Source of the DNA: an uncultured Clostridia bacterium
GTDB lineage: Bacteria; Bacillota; Clostridia; TANB77; CAG-508
Reading direction: 5' to 3'
DNA: 6,659 nucleotides
NCBI GenBank assembly: GCA_944389715.1
Contig: CALXNI010000103.1
Span: 1 to 6,659, forward strand
Shown here: one piece after another, positions 1-4,091 of the stretch
Layout: each line of letters opens with the position of its first letter
Position numbering within the stretch: position 1 is the stretch's first letter
Made by a program: the position numbers and the translations under genes
The notes under the pieces: generated by a model
What the model saw: the letters and a program-made list of their open reading frames with translations, nothing else
What the model was told of the DNA's origin: nothing
The model's database searches: none

Positions 1-17
1 AAAATAATTGCAAATGT

Positions 18-87
18 TGTAGGGGTCGCCGCCCACGGCGACCCGCATATCAATATTTAAGGGTCGCCCAGGGGTGCGACCCCTACA
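18..87 (-). repeat. GC-rich palindromic intergenic repeat, copy 1 (two-hairpin element)
   Basis: A 70-bp GC-rich island in AT-rich DNA. Its ends are a perfect 12-bp terminal inverted repeat (18-29 with 76-87, starting TGTAGGGGTCGC). Inside are two hairpins: a 9-bp stem at 23-31/36-44 with a 4-nt loop, and a 7-bp stem at 61-67/76-82, joined by an A/T-rich linker. Reverse-complemented, it aligns along its whole length with the copy at 1306-1371, so it is placed on the minus strand relative to that copy. No ORF lies within it and no target-site duplication is evident. It looks like a non-autonomous REP- or MITE-like dispersed repeat. That class is an inference, because only two copies are visible. 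Confidence 0.85.
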
Positions 88-138
88 GATTTTAAAATAA
101 ATTTAATAATACAAATTACAATTTATAAAAATGGTGTA

Positions 139-168
139 TTGACAAAACAGTACAAATAATGTTATAAA
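139..168 (+). promoter_or_regulatory. Sigma-A-type promoter of tRNA-Glu
   Basis: A perfect -35 box TTGACA (139-144) is followed after 18 bp by TATAAA (163-168), five of six matches to the -10 consensus. TTATAA at 162-167, one base earlier, would give a 17-bp spacer. Transcription would begin near 174-177, about 13-16 nt before the mature tRNA 5' end, a usual distance for a short precursor trimmed by RNase P. The A/T-rich stretch upstream (about 90-138) could act as an UP element, but that part is inference. Confidence 0.8.
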
Positions 169-189
169 TATATTTGCATGTAAATACAT

Positions 190-264
190 GGCCCCTTGGT
201 CAAGCGGTTAAGACGCAGCCCTCTCAAGGCTGAATCATGGGTTCGATTCCCGTAGGGGTCACCA
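190..264 (+). tRNA. tRNA-Glu (anticodon CUC), CCA encoded
   Basis: A full cloverleaf can be drawn. The acceptor stem is 190-196/254-260 (seven pairs, one G-U). The D-stem is 199-201/212-214 with GG in its loop. The anticodon stem is 216-220/228-232 with loop 221-227, and the anticodon CTC is at 223-225. The variable loop is four bases. The T-stem is 237-241/249-253 with loop TTCGATT. The discriminator is A261 and CCA is encoded at 262-264. The anticodon reads GAG, hence glutamate, and the body resembles Firmicutes tRNA-Glu. It is transcribed alone: a promoter lies just upstream and an intrinsic terminator about 28 nt downstream. In such an AT-rich genome GAG is uncommon, so this is probably a minor isoacceptor beside a UUC tRNA located elsewhere. 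Confidence 0.97.
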
Positions 265-291
265 AATGTTTTTATATAGCATAGCAATTAG

Positions 292-321
292 AATAGGCTA
301 ATTACATTAGCTTATTTTTTT
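292..321 (+). terminator. Intrinsic terminator after tRNA-Glu
   Basis: An 11-bp stem (292-302 with 306-316, one G-U pair) closes a 3-nt loop and runs straight into a T-run ending at 321. This is a Rho-independent terminator with an A/T-rich stem. It separates the tRNA transcript from the rpsB promoter, which starts 20 bases downstream. Confidence 0.85.
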
Positions 322-340
322 GATTTTGAAAATTTCATAG

Positions 341-370
341 TTGACAAAGTTATTACATATTTGGTATAAT
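341..370 (+). promoter_or_regulatory. Strong promoter of the rpsB-tsf operon (extended -10)
   Basis: A perfect TTGACA (341-346) and a perfect TATAAT (365-370) are separated by 18 bp. TGG at 362-364 supplies the TGn extension of the -10 box. The predicted start is near 376-378, giving an untranslated leader of about 110 nt before rpsB. Such near-consensus boxes fit a highly expressed ribosomal-protein operon. Confidence 0.9.
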
Positions 371-376
371 ATACAA

Positions 377-487
377 GTTAAAAAATATGCACATATAGTT
401 ATAGTTTAAGATTGTGCTTATAATTTTTTAAGTGTTCTTAAATATTTAAAAACTATATGGAGGAAAAACAATAAGGAGGAGATTTAA
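377..487 (+). promoter_or_regulatory. rpsB 5' leader with long-range inverted repeat and double Shine-Dalgarno; candidate autoregulatory leader
   Basis: The leader is about 110 nt. A perfect 9-bp inverted repeat (CATATAGTT at 392-400, AACTATATG at 451-459) would fold it into a long-range stem whose 3' arm ends at the first purine-rich SD-like block, GGAGG (459-463). A second and better placed SD, AAGGAGGA (473-480), lies 7 nt before the rpsB ATG. Inside the loop, a small hairpin at 427-432/437-442 (loop TGTT) and a 5-bp pairing 389-393/413-417 are possible; the latter competes with the long stem because 392-393 are shared. The segment 401-407 can also compete for the 3' arm. Ribosomal-protein operons often carry leaders that bind their own product, and S2 does so in E. 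coli. That this leader does the same is inference; the fold is visible but short and A/T-rich. Confidence 0.45.
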
Positions 488-1285
488 ATGGCAGTAGTTG
501 CAATGAAACAATTACTAGAAGCAGGTGTACATTTTGGACACCAAACAAAAAGATGGGATCCTAAAATGGCTGAATATATTTATCAAGCTAGAAATGGTAT
601 CCATATTATTGATTTACAAAAGACTTCAAAAAAAATTGATGAAGCATATAGCTTCTTAAAAGAAATAGCTGAAGAAGGAAAAGATGTTTTATTTGTTGGA
701 ACAAAAAAACAAGCTCAAGAATGTGTAAAGGAAGCAGCTATAAAAAGTAACATGTTCTATGTTGACCAAAGATGGCTAGGTGGAATGCTTACAAACTTTA
801 AAACAATTAGAAAAAGAATTGAAAGATTAAACAAATTAGAAGAAATGGAACAAGATGGAACATTTGATGTATTACCTAAAAAAGAAGTTGCAGCATTAAA
901 AAATGAAAAAGAAAAATTAGAAAAAAATCTTGGTGGAATTAAAGAAATGAAAAGAATGCCAGGAGCAATATTTGTAGTTGACCCTAAAAATGAAAGAATA
1001 GCAGTTTTAGAGGCAAAAAAATTAAATATTCCAATTGTTGGATTAGTTGATACAAACTGCAACCCAGAAGATGTTGATTATCCAATTCCAGGAAATGATG
1101 ATGCTATAAGAGCAGTAAAATTAATTACTGATGTTTTAGCAAATGCAATTATAGAAGGAAGACAAGGAGAAATATTAGAATCTGAAGAACAAATGGTAGA
1201 AGAATCAGATATAGCTACACAAGAGCCAGCAAGTATAGAAGAAGTTGTTGCAGCAGAAGAACCAGCTGAAACACCAGCAGAATAG
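488..1285 (+). CDS. rpsB: 30S ribosomal protein S2
   Basis: Small-subunit protein uS2, 265 aa, which binds 16S rRNA at the head-body junction late in 30S assembly and is needed for bound S1-type function. The N-terminus (MKQLLEAGVHFGHQT, residues 6-20) is the family hallmark. The first S2 signature is at about 91-103 (YVDQRWLGGMLTN) and the second at about 158-183 (from PGAIFVVDP to NIPI). A charged helical coiled-coil region spans about 105-150. The tail from about 222 is very acidic and low-complexity (Glu/Ala/Pro), a common and variable ending in Firmicutes S2. The ATG start agrees with the family N-terminus and follows AAGGAGGA by 7 nt. It is first in the operon with tsf and separated from it by 128 nt holding a repeat element. 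The length is normal and no frameshift is seen. Confidence 0.98.
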   Translation: MAVVAMKQLLEAGVHFGHQTKRWDPKMAEYIYQARNGIHIIDLQKTSKKIDEAYSFLKEIAEEGKDVLFVGTKKQAQECVKEAAIKSNMFYVDQRWLGGMLTNFKTIRKRIERLNKLEEMEQDGTFDVLPKKEVAALKNEKEKLEKNLGGIKEMKRMPGAIFVVDPKNERIAVLEAKKLNIPIVGLVDTNCNPEDVDYPIPGNDDAIRAVKLITDVLANAIIEGRQGEILESEEQMVEESDIATQEPASIEEVVAAEEPAETPAE

Positions 1286-1305
1286 TATAAAATTTATTGT
1301 AAACG

Positions 1306-1371
1306 TGTAGGGGACGCACTCCTGGGCGTCCCGCAAAATATCACGGGTCGCCGTGGGAGGCGACCCCTACA
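1306..1371 (+). repeat. GC-rich palindromic intergenic repeat, copy 2, inside the rpsB-tsf operon
   Basis: A 66-bp GC-rich island in the rpsB-tsf gap. The 12-bp terminal inverted repeats (1306-1317 and 1360-1371) match at 11 positions. There are two hairpins: 1311-1317/1326-1332 (7 bp) and 1345-1352/1359-1366 (8 bp, 6-nt loop), joined by a 12-base A/T-rich linker. It aligns with the reverse complement of the element at 18-87. The right module (1345-1371) differs at one base in 27, the left module at three in 27, and the linker is four bases shorter. Two of the left-module differences are paired: a T-A pair has become A-T, so the stem is kept. No T-run follows, so it is not a standard terminator. 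It must be transcribed with the operon and would fold in the mRNA 21 nt after the rpsB stop. Confidence 0.87.
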
Positions 1372-1392
1372 ATAAAATATGAATTTAGAAAT

Positions 1393-1399
1393 AAAGGAG
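1393..1399 (+). promoter_or_regulatory. Ribosome-binding site of tsf with long spacing
   Basis: AAAGGAG is the only good Shine-Dalgarno sequence before tsf, but 14 bases separate it from the ATG at 1414, more than the usual 5-10. The ATG is still preferred: the encoded N-terminus (MITAQLVKELR) fits EF-Ts, and a stop codon lies in frame at 1405-1407, so no upstream ATG, GTG or TTG start is possible. The spacing may lower initiation; this is inference. Confidence 0.6.
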
Positions 1400-1413
1400 A
1401 TGAATAATTTATT

Positions 1414-2295
1414 ATGATAACAGCACAACTAGTTAAAGAATTAAGAGAAAAAACAGGTGCAGGAATGATGGACTGCAAAAAAGTTTTAACAGAAACAGAT
1501 GGAGATATGGAAAAAGCAGCTGAGCTATTAAGAGAAAGAGGAATAACAAAAGCTGCAAAAAAATCAGATAGAATAGCAGCAGAAGGATTAGTATATTGCT
1601 ATGTAACAGACGACAAAAAAGTTGGTGTTGTATTAGAAGTAAATGCAGAAACTGACTTTGTTGCAAAAAATGATGAATTCAGAAAATTTGTAGCAGATAC
1701 AGCAAAACAAATAGCTACTACAAACCCAGCAAATGTAGAAGCTTTATTAGAAGAAAAATCATTAGAAGATGCTTCAAAAACAATAAAAGATATATTAACA
1801 GATAAAATAGCTACAATAGGTGAGAACATGTCTGTAAGAAGATTCGAGAGATTTGAAAGCCAAGGATTAGTAGAAAGCTATGTACATGGAGATGGAAAAA
1901 TTGGAGTTCTTGTAGATTTTTCAAAAGGAACAGAAACTGTTGCAAAAGATGTTTGTATGCAAATAGCTGCAGCAAGACCAGAATATTTAAGTAGAGAAAG
2001 TGTACCACAAGACGTTGTATCACACGAAATGGAAATACTAAAAGCACAAGCAATGAACGAAGGAAAACCAGCAGAAATAGCAGAAAAAATGGTACAAGGA
2101 AGAATAGGAAAATTCTATTCAGAAATTTGTTTATTAGAACAACCATTTGTAAAAGATCCAGATATAAAGGTACAAAAATTATTAGAAAATAATAATGCAG
2201 AAATAACAAGATTTGCAAGATTTGAAAAAGGTGAAGGTCTTCAAAAAAGAGAAGAAAACTTTGCAGAAGAAGTTGCAAAACAAATGAATCAATAA
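1414..2295 (+). CDS. tsf: Translation elongation factor Ts
   Basis: EF-Ts, 293 aa, the cytosolic nucleotide-exchange factor that removes GDP from EF-Tu so that it can reload with GTP. The N-terminal UBA-like EF-Tu-binding domain covers about residues 1-55, including TGAGMMDCKK (14-23) and GITKAAKK (43-50). The motif TDFV (80-83), whose Asp-Phe pair reaches the Mg/nucleotide site of EF-Tu, is intact. Two core dimerisation-type subdomains follow (about 60-140 and 145-275), including HGDGKIGVLV (158-167) and EGKPAEIAEKMVQGR (216-230). The C-terminus (ENFAEEVAKQ) is also typical. Length is normal for the Firmicutes form. It follows rpsB in the standard order and probably shares its promoter, since no promoter is visible in the gap. 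An intrinsic terminator follows, so pyrH and frr are not in this transcript. Confidence 0.98.
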   Translation: MITAQLVKELREKTGAGMMDCKKVLTETDGDMEKAAELLRERGITKAAKKSDRIAAEGLVYCYVTDDKKVGVVLEVNAETDFVAKNDEFRKFVADTAKQIATTNPANVEALLEEKSLEDASKTIKDILTDKIATIGENMSVRRFERFESQGLVESYVHGDGKIGVLVDFSKGTETVAKDVCMQIAAARPEYLSRESVPQDVVSHEMEILKAQAMNEGKPAEIAEKMVQGRIGKFYSEICLLEQPFVKDPDIKVQKLLENNNAEITRFARFEKGEGLQKREENFAEEVAKQMNQ

Positions 2296-2332
2296 AGAGC
2301 AAAGATTAGAAATATAATATTTATCCAGATAT

Positions 2333-2363
2333 AAAAAACCTAGAAGATTTTCTAGGTTTTTTT
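2333..2363 (+). terminator. Intrinsic terminator of the rpsB-tsf operon
   Basis: A core 7-bp stem (2339-2345 with 2350-2356) with loop GATT is flanked by an A-run (2333-2338) and a T-run (2357-2363) that extend the pairing to 13 bp. This is a textbook Rho-independent terminator starting 37 nt after the tsf stop. The A-run makes the site potentially active on the other strand too, although no gene on that strand needs it. Confidence 0.93.
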
Positions 2364-2372
2364 ATATATATT

Positions 2373-2401
2373 TTGAAAAGTTTTACCTTGTAATTTTAAA
2401 T
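2373..2401 (+). promoter_or_regulatory. Weak candidate promoter of the amidohydrolase gene
   Basis: TTGAAA (2373-2378) and TTAAAT (2396-2401, four of six matches) are 17 bp apart, just after the tsf terminator. A promoter is expected between that terminator and the gene at 2461. The sequence is so A/T-rich that boxes of this quality also occur by chance, and other choices in 2380-2440 are possible. Confidence 0.35.
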
Positions 2402-2446
2402 AAAGAATAAACACTAATTAAAAAGGAAAAATATATATATCAAATT

Positions 2447-2454
2447 AAGAGAGG
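2447..2454 (+). promoter_or_regulatory. Ribosome-binding site deciding the amidohydrolase start
   Basis: AAGAGAGG lies 6 nt before the ATG at 2461. An in-frame TTG at 2455 would lengthen the protein by two residues, but it directly abuts the Shine-Dalgarno sequence with no spacer. The ATG at 2461 is therefore the likely start. Confidence 0.75.
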
Positions 2455-2460
2455 TTGATT

Positions 2461-4038
2461 ATGAAAAAAATATATTATAATGGAGAATTTATAACTTTAG
2501 AAAATTTTGAAATACAAGCACTTCTAATAGAAGGAGAAAGAATAAAAAAAATTGGAAGTAAGCAAGAAATTTTAAAATACAAAGATAATGAAACAGAACT
2601 TATGGATTTAAAAGGTAAAACTATGATGCCAGCCTTTATTGATGCGCACAGTCATTTTTCAGGTGTTGCAAATAACTTCTTAAAAGTTAATTTAGAAAAC
2701 TGTAAAAATTTTAAAGAAATTCAAGAGGAATTAGAAAATTATAAAAATGAAAACAATATAAAAGATAATGAATGGATTTTGGCTACTGGTTATGATAATA
2801 ATAATTTAGAGGAAAAAAATCACCCTAGAAAAGAAGTTATAGACAAAATTCTTCCAAATAATCCAGTAGTATTACAGCATAAATCAGGTCATGTTGGAGT
2901 ATTTAATGACAAAGCATTAGAAGCTTTAAATATAACGAAAGAAACAGAAGTGCAAGGAGGAGTGATTGAAAAGGAAAATGGAATATTAACAGGATATATG
3001 GAGGAAAATGCTTTTATAGAGTATCAAAAAAAAGTTCCAATGCCAAATTTAAACAAATTATTAGAAGCTTATGAAAAAGCTCAAGCTAAATATTTATCAT
3101 ATGGGATTACAACAATTCAAGATGGTATGGCATATACTTCTATGATACCTATATATAAAGAGTTAATAAATAAAAATAAACTAATAGTAGATTTAGTAGC
3201 ATATATTGAGATAAATAGCAGAAATGTTTTTTTTGAAGAATTTAAAGATAATATAAAAAAATATAAAAATAATTTTAAAATTGGTGGATATAAAATATTT
3301 TTAGATGGTTCCCCGCAAAGTAGAACTGCTTGGATGAGAAATCCATATATTGATGATGACAAATATTATGGATATAATACAATGAAAGATAAAGAAGTAG
3401 AAGATGCAATAAAATTATCAATAGATACTAATATGCAAATACTTGCACATTGTAATGGAGATAAAGCAGCTGAGCAATATATAAAAAGTGTAGAAAAATA
3501 TAATAACGAAATAAATAAACTAAGACCTGTTATGATTCATGCTCAACTACTTGGACTTGACCAAATAAAAGAAGTAAAAAAATATAATATAATCCCTTCA
3601 TTTTTTATAGAGCATATCTTCTATTGGGGAGATACTCATATTAAAAATTTTGGGAAAGAAAGGGCAAACAAAATTAGTCCAGCAGGTGAGGCCCTAAAAG
3701 AAAATGTATTATTTACATTTCATCAGGATTCACCAGTAATTGAGCCTAACATGTTTGAGACAATTTGGTGTGCTGTAACAAGAACAACAAAAAATGGTAT
3801 AGAACTTGGAAAAGAGCAAAAAATAGATGTTTTAGATGCTATAAAAGCAGTAACAATAAATGCAGCATACCAATATTTTGAAGAAAATGAAAAAGGAAGT
3901 ATAAAAGAAGGAAAATATGCTGATTTAATAATATTAGATAAAAATCCTCTAAAAGTAGAATTAGATAAAATAAAAGATATACAAATACTAGAAACTATAA
4001 AAAAAGGAAAAAAACGATTGCATTTTACTTATGAGTGA
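2461..4038 (+). CDS. Amidohydrolase of the YtcJ / Amidohydro_3 type, substrate unknown
   Basis: A 525-aa metal-dependent hydrolase, probably cytosolic (no signal peptide or membrane segment seen). The N-terminal beta-sandwich part (about 1-55, KTMMPAFID) leads into the metal motif HSH (H63, H65). Next come QHKSGH (139-144), YKIFLDGS (277-284, with Lys278 at the likely metal-bridging position), AHCNGDKA (329-336, counterpart of the usual HAIGDRA), IHAQ (359-362, His360) and FHQDSPV (420-426, Asp423 as catalytic acid). The C-terminal beta-sandwich returns at about 478-520 (GSIKEGKYADLIILDKNPL). Order and length fit YtcJ-like proteins, a family that includes N-substituted formamide deformylase; most members are uncharacterised, so no substrate is assigned. 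Its Asn codons are nearly all AAT, unlike the AAC/AAT mix of the neighbours, which suggests lower expression or a different history. It has no functional link to the flanking genes. The gene appears intact. Confidence 0.9.
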   Translation: MKKIYYNGEFITLENFEIQALLIEGERIKKIGSKQEILKYKDNETELMDLKGKTMMPAFIDAHSHFSGVANNFLKVNLENCKNFKEIQEELENYKNENNIKDNEWILATGYDNNNLEEKNHPRKEVIDKILPNNPVVLQHKSGHVGVFNDKALEALNITKETEVQGGVIEKENGILTGYMEENAFIEYQKKVPMPNLNKLLEAYEKAQAKYLSYGITTIQDGMAYTSMIPIYKELINKNKLIVDLVAYIEINSRNVFFEEFKDNIKKYKNNFKIGGYKIFLDGSPQSRTAWMRNPYIDDDKYYGYNTMKDKEVEDAIKLSIDTNMQILAHCNGDKAAEQYIKSVEKYNNEINKLRPVMIHAQLLGLDQIKEVKKYNIIPSFFIEHIFYWGDTHIKNFGKERANKISPAGEALKENVLFTFHQDSPVIEPNMFETIWCAVTRTTKNGIELGKEQKIDVLDAIKAVTINAAYQYFEENEKGSIKEGKYADLIILDKNPLKVELDKIKDIQILETIKKGKKRLHFTYE

Positions 4039-4046
4039 TATATAAT
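4018..4046 (+). promoter_or_regulatory. Candidate ppdK promoter overlapping the end of the amidohydrolase gene
   Basis: A perfect -10 box TATAAT (4041-4046) lies 17 bp after TTGCAT (4018-4023), a poor -35 with only the TTG matched. The -35 lies inside the amidohydrolase coding end and the -10 just after its TGA. Transcription would begin near 4052, giving a leader of about 40 nt. No terminator is visible in the 53-nt gap, so read-through from the amidohydrolase gene is also possible. Confidence 0.5.
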
Positions 4047-4091
4047 AATACAGGATTTTGAAAAATATAAAAAGAAAGAGGGTTTTAATTT

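Noticed and set aside
18..87. Repeat copy 1 as part of a CRISPR array
   Set aside because: There is no regular repeat-spacer series; the similar segments are arms of one palindromic element, and the only other copy is 1.2 kb away in inverse orientation.
457..474. Tiny ORF (MEEKQ) ending directly before the rpsB Shine-Dalgarno sequence, as in a leader peptide
   Set aside because: It has no ribosome-binding site upstream and only five codons with no marked codon pattern; its GAG-GAA codons are simply the first purine-rich SD-like block.
1345..1376. Second hairpin of repeat copy 2 as an attenuator or terminator between rpsB and tsf
   Set aside because: The stem is strong, but the following bases are CTACAATAAAA with no T-run, so intrinsic termination on the + strand is not supported.
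1400..1417. Mini-ORF (MNNLL) whose TGA overlaps the tsf ATG, suggesting translational coupling
   Set aside because: Its ATG overlaps the end of the AAAGGAG site, leaving no spacer, and five codons can arise by chance. The tsf start is well supported without it.
1433..2302. Three minus-strand open frames (76-163 aa) opposite tsf
   Set aside because: Their Leu/Phe-rich translations mirror the Lys/Glu-rich tsf codons. They carry no domain signature, and tsf itself is unmistakable.
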